DNA from: Actinomadura alba
GTDB lineage: Bacteria; Actinomycetota; Actinomycetes; Streptosporangiales; Streptosporangiaceae
DNA: 64,000 nt
Direction of reading: 5' to 3'
Assembly: GCF_014323705.1 (NCBI RefSeq)
Contig: NZ_JABVEC010000020.1
Span: 99,081 to 163,080 of the forward strand
The translations under genes were made by a program, and so were the position numbers. The notes beneath the pieces are model-generated. The model was not told the origin of the DNA. It saw only the letters and a list, made by a program, of their open reading frames with translations, and did no database searches. Shown here piece after piece: positions 53,852-63,854 of this stretch. Each line of letters opens with the position of its first letter. Positions within the stretch are counted from its first letter, which is position 1.

Positions 53852-54676
53852 TCACTTCGCGAGGGCGGGTGAGTCCTTGGCATACGTCTTCATCACCTCT
53901 TCCTTCAGCTGCGACCAGATCTCCTCGTAGATGCGCACGAACTCCGGTCGTGAGCGGATGTCCATCAGGTCGCGGGGACGGTCGAGATCGACCTCGTACC
54001 GCCCGACGACGCGGCTGCCCGGCCCCACTCCCAGCAGGACAACCTCGTCCGACAGCGCGATCGCCTCGTCGAGGTCGTGGGTGACGAAGAGCACGGCCTT
54101 GTTCGAGCCCTGCCAGAGCTGGAGCAGTTCGTTCTCCATGAGCTGGCGGGTCTGGATGTCGAGTGCCGAGAAGGGCTCATCCATCAGCAGGACGTCCGGG
54201 TCGACGATCCAGGTCTGCGCGACCGTCGTGCGCTTCCGCATGCCGCCGCTGAGCTGGTACGGGTAGCGGTTGGCGAAACCCTCCAAGCCCACCCGGCGCA
54301 GCCAGTGCAGGGCCCTCTCGTTCGCCTCGGCCGACGCCACCCCGCGCATCTTCAGGCCCAGCGCGACATTGTCCCGGACCGTCTTCCACGGCAGCAGTGC
54401 GTCCTGCTGGAACATGTACGACGCGCGCCGGTTCAGTCCGCGCAGTGGCTCTCCGAAACCGAACACCTCGCCACTGGACGGCTCGAGCAGTCCCGCCGCC
54501 ATGTTGAGCAACGTGGACTTCCCGCATCCGGTGGGTCCGACGATGGAGACGAACCGCCCCGGCGCGATGGTCAGGTCCACGTCCCGCACGGCCACGTACT
54601 CGCCACCGGACGGGGTGTCGAAACGGCGGGTGCAGCCCTTCAACTGAACCGCCGGCGCTGTGCTGTCGTCGGTCAT
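53852..54676 (-). CDS. ABC importer ATPase (SsuB/TauB-like)
   Basis: 274-residue ATPase. Walker A GPTGCGKSTLLNMA, Q-loop MFQQDALLPWKTV, signature LSGGMRKRTTVAQTW, Walker B VLLMDEPFSALD, H-loop VTHDLDEAIALSD. ATG 54676 has AGGAGG 4 bases upstream. First gene of the operon; 116 bases upstream is a motif shared with the CoA-transferase/IclR promoter. A C-terminal EEIWSQLKEEVMKTYAKDS helix is slightly longer than usual. Confidence 0.92.
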   Translation of the reverse strand: MTDDSTAPAVQLKGCTRRFDTPSGGEYVAVRDVDLTIAPGRFVSIVGPTGCGKSTLLNMAAGLLEPSSGEVFGFGEPLRGLNRRASYMFQQDALLPWKTVRDNVALGLKMRGVASAEANERALHWLRRVGLEGFANRYPYQLSGGMRKRTTVAQTWIVDPDVLLMDEPFSALDIQTRQLMENELLQLWQGSNKAVLFVTHDLDEAIALSDEVVLLGVGPGSRVVGRYEVDLDRPRDLMDIRSRPEFVRIYEEIWSQLKEEVMKTYAKDSPALAK

Positions 54677-54791
54677 TCGGCCTCCTCCAGGTGGCTCGGC
54701 GACCGCCTGTGGCACCCCCGCGCCGGCCTGTGGCCGGAGTGGATCTCGCCGATCGCCGGACCGGACGTCCGGAACACCAGTCATCACTCCG

Positions 54792-54818
54792 CATAGTGGG
54801 TTGCGGATTCACGATGTG
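54792..54818 (+). promoter_or_regulatory. Candidate IclR site 2
   Basis: CATAGTGGGTT, then GCG, then GATTCACGATGTG. It matches site 1 (50749-50775) at 19 of 27 bases, including TGGGTT and GATTCAC. It lies upstream of the ABC importer operon. Confidence 0.65.
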
Positions 54819-55157
54819 ATCAACGACCCTACGACCCGGCATCAGAGTCCGCAAGACTTTGAGAACGTATTTCCGCATAGCGAGATACCGCGAGCGCATC
54901 GGCCCCGGTTGCTCCCACAGCGAGGCCGCCGCGCGGCCTTGGCCCATCACGCGGGTCGGGTTGTGTCGATGCGGGCAGGCGGCGTCAGCACGGGCGGGCG
55001 GCCTCAACACGGACGGGGCGGCGCCTTCCGGCGAAACGGGGTCTTCCGAGGAGACCGTCGGCGCCATGTCCGTGCTGACATCTGGTCAGAAGCGCGTGTT
55101 TGGCTTATTTTAAGGAAAGTTTCCTATTGGTTCGGGGGTACGAGTCATGGGAGAACG
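54819..55157. other. Divergent intergenic region before the chitinase gene
   Basis: About 340 bases. Besides the palindrome at 55113, the AT-rich GGCTTATTTTAAGG at 55101-55115 is a likely promoter part. No gene was recognised. Confidence 0.45.
55113..55125. promoter_or_regulatory. Palindrome upstream of chitinase gene
   Basis: AGGAAAGTTTCCT, a 13-base palindrome with a single central base, ending 32 bases before the chitinase start and adjoining an AT-rich stretch. It could be a repressor site for a glycan-responsive regulator. It does not match the DasR box. Confidence 0.55.
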
Positions 55158-57008
<1,851 letters not shown>

Positions 57009-57018
57009 GCGAGGACCA

Positions 57019-57062
57019 GGATCTCGGGGAGGTGCGAGCGTGCGGCCGCCTCCCCGAGATCC
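57019..57062. terminator. Stem-loop terminator after chitinase
   Basis: 14-base perfect arms GGATCTCGGGGAGG (57019-57032) and CCTCCCCGAGATCC (57049-57062), loop 16. Located between the convergent chitinase and permease genes. Confidence 0.85.
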
Positions 57063-57073
57063 CTCATCCGCCG

Positions 57074-58291
57074 CTACGGCCGCTCGCCGCGGCCGCCGTC
57101 CGCTCTTCGCGCCCCGTACGTGTGCGCGGCGGTCGCGGCGACGGCGGCGCCCAGGCCCGCGAGGGCGGCCACCGGGCTCGCGACCACGGTGAGACCGAGC
57201 GCGAGCGCCGAGGCGGGCGCCCAGGTCCACGTGGGCACCGGACGCGGGGCGCGACCGCGGCGGCGCCGTGCCGCTTCGACGGCCATCGGCACGACGAGGG
57301 CGGGCAGCACGGCGGCCAGCAGCGAGAGCCAGGCGAGCATCATCCGGTCCACGCGGAAGAGCGCCAGCACGAGACCGGGCCCGGCGATCGCGAGCACGGC
57401 GGCACGGTGCGGCACCGCGCCGAACCGGCGTACGGCGAGGGCGCCCGAGTGCATAGTCGTCAGCGTGGGCGCCACCACGGACGCCGCGACGAACAGGTTG
57501 GCGACGGCCAGCCCGTCCGGTCCGGCGAGAACGGCCACGACGTCGGTGGAACCGCTGGCGGCCGCCAGCCCGGCGCCCACCGTGCTCGCGGCGAGCGCCG
57601 CTCCGACCAGCAGGGCCACGCACCACGCGAGATCGCGGCGCCGGCCGAAGCCGACGGTGAAGTCCGGCGCCCGGACCGCGAACACCGCGACGTACCCCAG
57701 ATATCCGGCGACGTCTGCGGCGAACCGGCCGTCGCCGCCGTGTCCGGTGGTCAGCACGGGTTCCGGTGGCGCCAGCCGGACGGCCACGATGGCGATCAAC
57801 GCGATCGCGCTCAGCGTCGTCGCCACGGCCACGCCGTTCCACCGGCCGGCGCCTGCGAGCAGCACGGCCGTGATCGGCAGGCCGAGCAGGACGATGCCGG
57901 CCGGATCGGGCACTCCGGTCAGCGCGGCGACCGCGCCGCCGCCGAGGCCGACGTTGAAGCCGAACCAGCCGACCATCGCCATCGCGAGCAGGACGGTGAT
58001 CGCGCGGTCGGCCGTACGCGGCAGGTAGCGCGGGGTCAGCTGCGACAGCGTCGCGTCCTCGCCCGCCGGGGGGCGCAGCCCGAGCCGTCCCTGCACGGCG
58101 AGGAGCAGCGCCATCACGACGCCACCGGCCACGAGCACCTGGAGGGGCAGGTGACCGTCGTGCCGCCCGCCGATCTGCGCGCCGAGGACGAGCGCGCCGG
58201 GCGCGGCGCCGAGTCCGAGCCAGGCGCCGGCCGAGTCGCGCCACGTACGCGGTGGAACCCCGGCCGACGCGGCCGTCCCGCGTCCGGTCAT
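57074..58291 (-). CDS. NCS1-like (cytosine/purine permease family) membrane transporter
   Basis: 405-residue protein with about 11-12 hydrophobic segments. SAGAWLGLGAAPGALVLGAQIG in helix 1, AMVGWFGFNVGLGGGAVAALTG and GYLGYVAVFAVRAPDFTVGF resemble CodB/CytX permeases of nucleobases or hydroxymethylpyrimidine. Assignment is by these patterns and topology, so moderate. Its ATG overlaps the stop of the ABC ATPase gene (ATGA), placing it as the fourth gene of a transporter operon. Pairing of an NMT1/THI5-type ABC system with an NCS1 carrier suggests a heterocyclic substrate, but no thiamine riboswitch was seen upstream. Confidence 0.72.
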   Translation of the reverse strand: MTGRGTAASAGVPPRTWRDSAGAWLGLGAAPGALVLGAQIGGRHDGHLPLQVLVAGGVVMALLLAVQGRLGLRPPAGEDATLSQLTPRYLPRTADRAITVLLAMAMVGWFGFNVGLGGGAVAALTGVPDPAGIVLLGLPITAVLLAGAGRWNGVAVATTLSAIALIAIVAVRLAPPEPVLTTGHGGDGRFAADVAGYLGYVAVFAVRAPDFTVGFGRRRDLAWCVALLVGAALAASTVGAGLAAASGSTDVVAVLAGPDGLAVANLFVAASVVAPTLTTMHSGALAVRRFGAVPHRAAVLAIAGPGLVLALFRVDRMMLAWLSLLAAVLPALVVPMAVEAARRRRGRAPRPVPTWTWAPASALALGLTVVASPVAALAGLGAAVAATAAHTYGARRADGGRGERP

Positions 58292-59118
58292 TCGGCGCCC
58301 GACGCGGCACCGAGCAACCGGCGGATTCGCGTCGTGGCGGCGGAGAACTCCTCCCTGGCCATCGTCTCGGCGTAGTCGCGTTCGGCGGGCAACCCGACCT
58401 CGATGATCTCCACGACGGTTCCGGGGCGGGCGCTCATCACGACCACCCGGTCGGCCAGGTAGACCGCCTCCGCGATCGAGTGGGTGACCAGCAGCACGGT
58501 CGTGCCGGTCTCCCGCCAGATCCGGTTCAGCTCGATGTTCATCTGTTCCCGGGTCAGCGCGTCGAGCGCCCCGAACGGCTCATCCATGAGCAGGACCGGC
58601 GGCCGGTGCAGGAGCGCGCGGCAGAGTGCCACCCGCTGTTGCATACCGCCCGACAGTTCATGCGGGTAGGCGTCCTCGAAGCCGCGCAGCCCGGTCATGT
58701 CGATGAGCTCGTCGGCGCGCTTTCGCGCCTCGGCGCCCGGCATGCGGCGCATCTCCGCCTGGAGCAGGATGTTCCGCCGGGCGCTGCGCCACTCCAGCAA
58801 GGCGGCCCGCTGGAAGACGTACCCGATGTCACGCCGGGGGCCGGTGACCGCCTCGCCGCGTAGCCGTACGTCGCCGGCTGAGGGTCTGAGCAGGCCGGCC
58901 ACGAGTTTGAGCAGGGTCGACTTGCCGCAGCCCGACGGGCCCACGATGGCCACGAACTCGCCCATCGCCACGCTCAGCGAGACCTGGCGCAACGCCGTGA
59001 CGTCCTTCTTCTTCGTACGGAAGCGGACGGCCACGTCGTCCAGGTCCACCGCGGCGCCGTCGCCGGGGCCGCTCCGGGCCGCGGCGGGCTCCGCGAGGGT
59101 CTCCTCTGCCATCGTCAT
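58288..59118 (-). CDS. ABC importer ATPase (NMT1/THI5-type system)
   Basis: 276-residue ATPase. Walker A GPSGCGKSTLLKLV, Q-loop VFQRAALLEWRSA, signature LSGGMQQRVALCRAL, Walker B VLLMDEPFGALDALTREQ, H-loop VTHSIAEAVYLAD. ATG 59118 overlaps the stop of the binding-protein gene (ATGA); an ATG at 59112 with AAGGG 7 bases upstream is an alternative. Third gene of the operon permease - binding protein - ATPase - NCS1-like permease. Confidence 0.92.
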   Translation of the reverse strand: MTMAEETLAEPAAARSGPGDGAAVDLDDVAVRFRTKKKDVTALRQVSLSVAMGEFVAIVGPSGCGKSTLLKLVAGLLRPSAGDVRLRGEAVTGPRRDIGYVFQRAALLEWRSARRNILLQAEMRRMPGAEARKRADELIDMTGLRGFEDAYPHELSGGMQQRVALCRALLHRPPVLLMDEPFGALDALTREQMNIELNRIWRETGTTVLLVTHSIAEAVYLADRVVVMSARPGTVVEIIEVGLPAERDYAETMAREEFSAATTRIRRLLGAASGAE

Positions 59119-60134
59119 CCCTTCGGCGCCGCGGTGGTCTCCCAGTAGTCCGCGGGCTGCTTGGGGTCGGGGACCAATCCGGCCTGGGCGAAGACGTCGA
59201 TGGTCTGCTTCCAGTCGGCCTCGGTGTTGACGCCGGGCGCCTTTCCCTTGGTGGCGTCGGTGTGCAGCAGGGTCACCGTGGTCTTGAACTGGTCGGACAG
59301 CACCTCGGCCGGCGGCAGCTGCGCCGAGGCGCCCTGCATGCTGTCGACGGCGGGCTGCGGGCTCTGCTCCGCCGCCGCCCACGCCTCGCTGGTCGCCGCG
59401 GCGACCCGCTTGGCGAGATCAGGGTCGCTCTTCAGGAGGCGGGTGCCCACGATCAGCCCGTTCGAGTAGAAGTTCAACCCGAGCTCGGAGAACCGCAGGT
59501 AGGACACCTGCTTGCCGGCCTTGTTCTGCATGGTCGGGCCCTGGTCGCTGGCGTAGCCGAGAAGCGCGTCGGTCTTCCCGGACATCACCGCCGCGATCTT
59601 GCCTGCGGGGTCGGTGTTCTGGATCTGGACGTCCGACTCGCTCATCCCGTTCTTCTTGAGGAAGACCGGGAAGGTCTTCGACAGCGCGTCCCCCGCGGTG
59701 CCCGCGATCTTCTTGCCCTTGAGGTCGCCGGGCGCCTTGATGTTCTTCTCGGTGAAGAACTGCACGGACGCCGGCGTGGTCTGCAGGAAGACCCCGAGGC
59801 TCTTGACCGGGATGCCCTGCCCCACCGCCGAGAGAACGGCCGGCGTGTCGGCCCAGCCGAAGTCGGTCTGGCCGGCGCCCGTGGCCTGCACGGTCTTCTG
59901 CGAGCCCTGCCCGGCCTGGATCTGCAGGTCGATGCCGTGCTTTTCGTAGATGCCCTGCTTCTTGCCGTAGTAGAACGGCGCGTGCTCACCGTACGGGTAC
60001 CAGTTGAGGGTGAGCGTGACCTTGTCGAGTTCCTTGCCCGACGCGCTCTTGCTCTTGTCCGTGCCGCCTCCCCCGCAGGCCGCGGTGAGCAGAAGCAGAG
60101 GTACGAGGCCGACGGCGACTCTCCGGAGTTTCAT
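59115..60134 (-). CDS. ABC importer substrate-binding lipoprotein (NMT1/THI5-type)
   Basis: 339-residue lipoprotein. LLLLTAACGGGG contains the lipobox. The mature part has LTLNWYPYGEHAPFYYGKKQ and DLQIQAGQGSQKTVQATGAG, the signature opening of the NMT1/THI5-like pyrimidine-precursor and riboflavin binding proteins. KVFDS-like and GWADTPAVLSAVGQGIPVKS segments follow. GGAG lies 9 bases upstream of the ATG. Second gene of the operon. Substrate class (pyrimidine precursor, hydantoin or other heterocycle) is inference from family and the NCS1 partner. Confidence 0.9.
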   Translation of the reverse strand: MKLRRVAVGLVPLLLLTAACGGGGTDKSKSASGKELDKVTLTLNWYPYGEHAPFYYGKKQGIYEKHGIDLQIQAGQGSQKTVQATGAGQTDFGWADTPAVLSAVGQGIPVKSLGVFLQTTPASVQFFTEKNIKAPGDLKGKKIAGTAGDALSKTFPVFLKKNGMSESDVQIQNTDPAGKIAAVMSGKTDALLGYASDQGPTMQNKAGKQVSYLRFSELGLNFYSNGLIVGTRLLKSDPDLAKRVAAATSEAWAAAEQSPQPAVDSMQGASAQLPPAEVLSDQFKTTVTLLHTDATKGKAPGVNTEADWKQTIDVFAQAGLVPDPKQPADYWETTAAPKG

Positions 60135-60166
60135 GATGGGGCGCTCCTCGAGCAGGGGTGGGGCGG

Positions 60167-60210
60167 GGGTGGAAGGAGTCGGGTGGAAGGAGTCGGGATG
60201 AAAGGAGTGC
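60167..60210. repeat. 14-bp repeats between operon genes
   Basis: GGGTGGAAGGAGTC at 60167-60180 and 60181-60194, with a diverged third copy (GGGATGAAAGGAGTGC, 60195-60210), in the 150-base gap between permease and binding-protein genes. Confidence 0.7.
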
Positions 60211-60254
60211 GGACGGGGGCCGGTCGGGGGCGGAATCGGCAGGCGGGGGCGGGG

Positions 60255-60300
60255 TCAGTAGGTGGTGGGATCAGTAGGTGGTGGGTCAGTAGGTGGTGGT
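60255..60300. repeat. 15-16 bp unit triplicated at a stop codon
   Basis: TCAGTAGGTGGTGGGA (60255-60270), TCAGTAGGTGGTGGG (60271-60285) and TCAGTAGGTGGTGGT (60286-60300). The third copy begins exactly on the permease stop (minus strand), so all three copies read ACCACCTACTGA in that direction. Confidence 0.85.
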
Positions 60301-61194
60301 GGCGGCGTCGCGCCGGTGGCTGGCGTGCCAGGGCAGCAGGAGCTTCTCGGCGATCTCCACGAGTACGAAGAGGACCACCCCGATCACCGACATGACGAGC
60401 AGCCCGGCGAAGAGCATCGGGGTGTCGAGGTTGCCGTTCGCCTGCAGGATCACGTAGCCGAGGCCCTTGTTCGCGCCGACGAACTCACCGACCACGGCGC
60501 CGGTGACCGCCAGCGTGACGGCGACCTTGAGCCCGGCGAACAAATGCGGCAGCGACGCCGGGAAGCGGATCTTCGCGAAGGTCTGCAGCGGCCCCGCTCC
60601 CATGGTCGCGGAGAGTTCGATCATCTCGGGGTCGACCGCCTTGAGGCCGGTGACCATCGAGATGACCACGGGGAAGAAGGCGATGAGCACGGCGATCACG
60701 ATCTTCGGCGCGATGCCGAAGCCGAGCCACACGACGAACAGCGGGGCGATCGCTATCTTGGGGACCACCTGCGCGAACAGGAGCACGGGGTAGAGCGTCC
60801 TCTCGACCGTGGACGAGTAGACCATCACCACGGCGGCGAACACGCCCACGACGACGGCGATCACGAACCCCAGCAACGTCTCGTAGGTCGTCACCCAGGT
60901 GTGCTGCCAGAGGTATCCGGCCTTGTCCCCCATCACCCGCAGGGTCGTTCCCGGCGACGGCACGAGATAGGGCTCCACGAGCCTGGTCGCCGAGATCGCC
61001 CACCAGGCGGCGAAGCAGGCGAAGAGCAGCGCGACCGGCCGCCACGAGCGTTCGAGTGTGTCGGTGGTCCGTTCGGCCAGGCCCGGCCGGGCCCGCTCGG
61101 CCACCCCGGCGACCGCGGGCGCCGCCCCCGGAGGGGTGGCCGCGGACGGCGCCGCTGAGGTGGCCGGCGTCGCCGATGTGCTGCCCTGCTCCAC
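60286..61194 (-). CDS. ABC importer permease (NMT1/THI5-type system)
   Basis: 302-residue membrane subunit with six hydrophobic segments after an Ala/Pro-rich N-terminus. The coupling loop is GAGPLQTFAKIRFPASLPHLF, and AVTGAVVGEFVGANKGLGYVI follows, nearly the same as in the SsuC-like permease at 52963. GTG 61194 is preferred, with GGAGGAG 6 bases upstream, over the start at 61245. First gene of the operon, divergent from lacI across two LacI-type palindromes. Confidence 0.9.
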   Translation of the reverse strand: MEQGSTSATPATSAAPSAATPPGAAPAVAGVAERARPGLAERTTDTLERSWRPVALLFACFAAWWAISATRLVEPYLVPSPGTTLRVMGDKAGYLWQHTWVTTYETLLGFVIAVVVGVFAAVVMVYSSTVERTLYPVLLFAQVVPKIAIAPLFVVWLGFGIAPKIVIAVLIAFFPVVISMVTGLKAVDPEMIELSATMGAGPLQTFAKIRFPASLPHLFAGLKVAVTLAVTGAVVGEFVGANKGLGYVILQANGNLDTPMLFAGLLVMSVIGVVLFVLVEIAEKLLLPWHASHRRDAATTTY

Positions 61195-61307
61195 GATGGA
61201 CTCCTCCGGGGTCCGGGAACCGCTCCGCGCCAGCGGGCCGGTCACTTCGGGTCACACTGCTGGTCACCTGCTGGTCGCACCGTTGGACGGTTGTTGGGCG
61301 GTTGTTG

Positions 61308-61332
61308 GAAAGCGCATTCTGAAAGCGCTTTC
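61308..61332. promoter_or_regulatory. Twin LacI-type operators
   Basis: GAAAGCGCTTTC (61321-61332, perfect 12-base palindrome with the LacI-family central CG) and a near copy GAAAGCGCATTC (61308-61319), 13 bases apart. They lie between the divergent transporter operon and the LacI-type gene. Confidence 0.85.
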
Positions 61333-61418
61333 TGATACCGTAGAGACCGCTTCTGGTTAGGTCAATAGCCCGAGCCCGTGGTTCGACAACGTGTCACTGC
61401 CTTGAACGGGGGCGCACC

Positions 61419-62456
61419 GTGAGCGAGCGCGAAGCGACGGCCCACGTGACGTTGGAGGTCGTCGCGCGCTCCGCCGGAGTCTCGCAGGCGACGGCCTCGC
61501 GCGTGCTCAACGGAACCGCGAGAGTCCGCGAGGATCTGCGGCAGCGGGTGGTCGCCGCCGCGGACCTGCTGGGCTACATCCCGAACGCCCACGCGCAAGC
61601 CCTCGCCAGCGCCTCCAGCCGGCTCGTGGGGGTCATCTGCCACGACGTCGCCGACCCCTACTTCGCCGCGATCGCCGGCGGCGTCATGCGCGCGGCCGCC
61701 GAGCACGACCTGCTGATGATGTTGGCCAGTACGTTCCGCGACCCGGCCCGCGAGATCGCCTACGTGTCCGCGCTCCGCGCGCAGCAGGCCCGTGCGATCC
61801 TGCTGATCAGTTCGGGCTTCCAGGACCGCGCGTGGGAGCGCGCCATGAACACGGAGCTGGAACCGTACCTGCGCGGCGGCGGCCGGGTGGCCGTCGTCAG
61901 CCGGCACCGCACATTGCGGGTCGACACGGTCCTGCCGGAGAACCGCGCGGGCGGGGCGGCGCTCGCGCGCGCCATGCTCGGCCTCGGCCACCGCGACTTC
62001 GCCGTGCTGAGCGGTCCGCGCGCGCTCACCACGGTCTCGGACCGGCTCGGCGGCTTCCGAGACGCGCTGGCCGAGGCCGGTGTCGAACTCTCCCCCGACC
62101 AGGTCGTCGAGGGCGCGTTCACCCGCGACGGCGGCTACGACGCCTGCGCCGAGCTGCTCCAGCGCGGGCTCCGGGCGACGTGCGTGTTCGCCATCACCGA
62201 CGTGATGGCGATCGGCGCACTCGCGGCGTTGCGCGACCAAGGGCTGCGCGTGCCCGCCGACGTGTCCCTCGCCGGCTTTGACGACATCCCGATCGTCCGC
62301 GACCTCAGCCCTCCGCTGACGACGGTCGCACTGCCCCTCGCCGAGATGGGCCAGGCCGTCATGGCCTTGGCGCTGCGGGAGCCGCGTGGCCGGCGTTCCC
62401 GCGTCACGCGCTTCGGCGGCGAGGTGGTGCTGCGTGCCAGCACCGGCCCACCCTGA
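61419..62456 (+). CDS. LacI-family transcriptional regulator
   Basis: 345-residue repressor. The headpiece has VTLEVVARSAGVSQATASRVLNG (helix-turn-helix) and the hinge-like AHAQALASASSRLVGVI. The ligand domain resembles sugar-binding proteins (HDVADPYFAAIAGGVMRAA; VFAITDVMAIGALAAL; AGFDDIPIVRDLSPPLTTV). GTG 61419 begins MSEREATAHVT. It probably binds the twin palindromes and controls both itself and the divergent ABC/NCS1 operon. The enolase-superfamily gene downstream may share the regulon, but a palindromic element lies between. Confidence 0.92.
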   Translation: MSEREATAHVTLEVVARSAGVSQATASRVLNGTARVREDLRQRVVAAADLLGYIPNAHAQALASASSRLVGVICHDVADPYFAAIAGGVMRAAAEHDLLMMLASTFRDPAREIAYVSALRAQQARAILLISSGFQDRAWERAMNTELEPYLRGGGRVAVVSRHRTLRVDTVLPENRAGGAALARAMLGLGHRDFAVLSGPRALTTVSDRLGGFRDALAEAGVELSPDQVVEGAFTRDGGYDACAELLQRGLRATCVFAITDVMAIGALAALRDQGLRVPADVSLAGFDDIPIVRDLSPPLTTVALPLAEMGQAVMALALREPRGRRSRVTRFGGEVVLRASTGPP

Positions 62457-62475
62457 CCCCCGGCCCCGCCCCCGC

Positions 62476-62527
62476 CGTGATCATGCAGTTGTTCGCGCGG
62501 CGGGGCGCGAACAACTGCATGATCACG
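62476..62527. repeat. Dispersed palindromic element, locus E (most perfect copy)
   Basis: A 23-base left half (62476-62498) and its exact reverse complement (62505-62527) around GGCGGG. Left half begins CGTGATCATGCAGTTGTTCG. Located between lacI and the enolase-superfamily gene. As a transcript it forms a 23-base-pair stem and may terminate lacI transcription. Confidence 0.92.
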
Positions 62528-62562
62528 ATTGGATGGTTCATGAACCCTCAGGAGCGCACCGC

Positions 62563-63726
62563 ATGACGTACTCTCTCGCCGACCTGACCATCGAACGAAT
62601 CGAGACGTTCGCCGTCGCACTCCCCACCCGCCGGTCCTTCGGTGTCTCGGGTGGCTCGGTCGCGGTGGCCGGCCGGCCCAGCGTCCGCGTGCTGGTGAAG
62701 GTCAGCGCCGACGGCGTCCACGGCTGGGGTGAGGCGACCCCGATTCCCGCCTGGACGTACGAGACGGCCGAGTCGATCGTGACGACCATCGACCGCTACC
62801 TCGCTCCGGCGGTCATCGGCCGGCCCGCGTGGAACCTCGACGGCGTCGACGCGGCCTTCGACCGGGCGATCAACCGTGGTTTCACCATCGGCGCGCCACT
62901 GGCGAAGAGCGCGGTGGACACCGCACTGCACGACCTGCTCGGCCGCGCGGCCGGAGTGCCCCTCGGGGTGCTGTGGGGACGGCGCCGCAGCGAGACGATC
63001 GAGCTCGGCTGGATCGTCTCCGGCCAGTCGCCGGCCGAGGTGGGCGACAGCGTCGCCGAGGGCCGGGAGCTCGGCTACCGCGCCTTCAAGGTGAAGATCG
63101 GCCTGCACGACGAGGAGACCGACCTGGCCGTGGTCGCGGCGGTGCGCGACCACGCGCCCGGTGCCCCGTTGTGGGTGGACGCCAACCAGGGCTACCAGGT
63201 CCCGGCGGCACTGCGAGTCGCCCGCCGGTTGGAGGAGCTCGGGGTCACGGCGTTCGAACAGCCGCTGCCCGCCAACGACATCGCCGGGCTCCGCCGCCTG
63301 CGCGACGCCTCGCCGGTGCCGGTCGCGCTCGACGAGAGCCTGCGGCATCCCGGCGACCTCGCGACCTTCGTCCGCCTCGAGGCGGTCGACATCGCGATCG
63401 CAAAGGTGCAGCGGAGCGGCGGCCTGACCCTGTCGCGGCGGCTGTGCGCGCTCGCGGAGGACAGCGGCGTGCAGCTCATGGGCTCCGGCCTCACCGACTC
63501 CGACCTCGGGCTGGCCGCGTCACTCCACCTGTTCGCCGCCTTCGGGATCGACACCCCGGTCGACCTTAACGGCCGGCAGTTCATCGAGTCCCCGTACGCC
63601 GGCCCCACCGTCCGGATCGAGGGCGGCGTCGCCCACGTGCCCGACGGCCCGGGGCTCGGCGTCGAGGTCGACGAGACGGTCGTGCGCGACCTCGCCGTCG
63701 ACGTCCTGGAGGCGCGTGCTCGCTGA
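62563..63726 (+). CDS. Mandelate racemase / muconate-lactonizing enzyme family protein
   Basis: 387-residue enolase-superfamily enzyme, MLE-like subgroup. The N-terminal capping domain (about 1-125) is followed by a barrel with RAFKVKIGL (KxK base), WVDANQGY (metal Asp), AFEQPLP (metal Glu), ALDESLRHP (metal Asp/Glu) and IAKVQRSGGLTLSR (opposite Lys). The superfamily abstracts a proton next to a carboxylate. Muconate cycloisomerase, dipeptide epimerase or o-succinylbenzoate synthase-like activity are all possible. CAGGAG lies 8 bases upstream of ATG 62563. Adjacent to the LacI module; no other aromatic-degradation genes are visible. Confidence 0.9.
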   Translation: MTYSLADLTIERIETFAVALPTRRSFGVSGGSVAVAGRPSVRVLVKVSADGVHGWGEATPIPAWTYETAESIVTTIDRYLAPAVIGRPAWNLDGVDAAFDRAINRGFTIGAPLAKSAVDTALHDLLGRAAGVPLGVLWGRRRSETIELGWIVSGQSPAEVGDSVAEGRELGYRAFKVKIGLHDEETDLAVVAAVRDHAPGAPLWVDANQGYQVPAALRVARRLEELGVTAFEQPLPANDIAGLRRLRDASPVPVALDESLRHPGDLATFVRLEAVDIAIAKVQRSGGLTLSRRLCALAEDSGVQLMGSGLTDSDLGLAASLHLFAAFGIDTPVDLNGRQFIESPYAGPTVRIEGGVAHVPDGPGLGVEVDETVVRDLAVDVLEARAR

Positions 63727-63854
63727 CGTGTCACGTATCGACGCGGCGCCGTCACCGGGTGCCGTGCTCGCCGTGCCGCGGGCGTCGGCCGCCGTGGCGG
63801 GCAGGGCAATCTTCATCTCTGCCCGGGTCGGCGCTCCGGGAGCATGGCCGCCGG

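Noticed and set aside
57074..61194. Thiamine-precursor uptake operon with a TPP riboswitch
   Set aside because: The proteins are of the NMT1/THI5 and NCS1 kinds, but no TPP-riboswitch-like sequence was seen in the leader, and a LacI operator pair is present instead.
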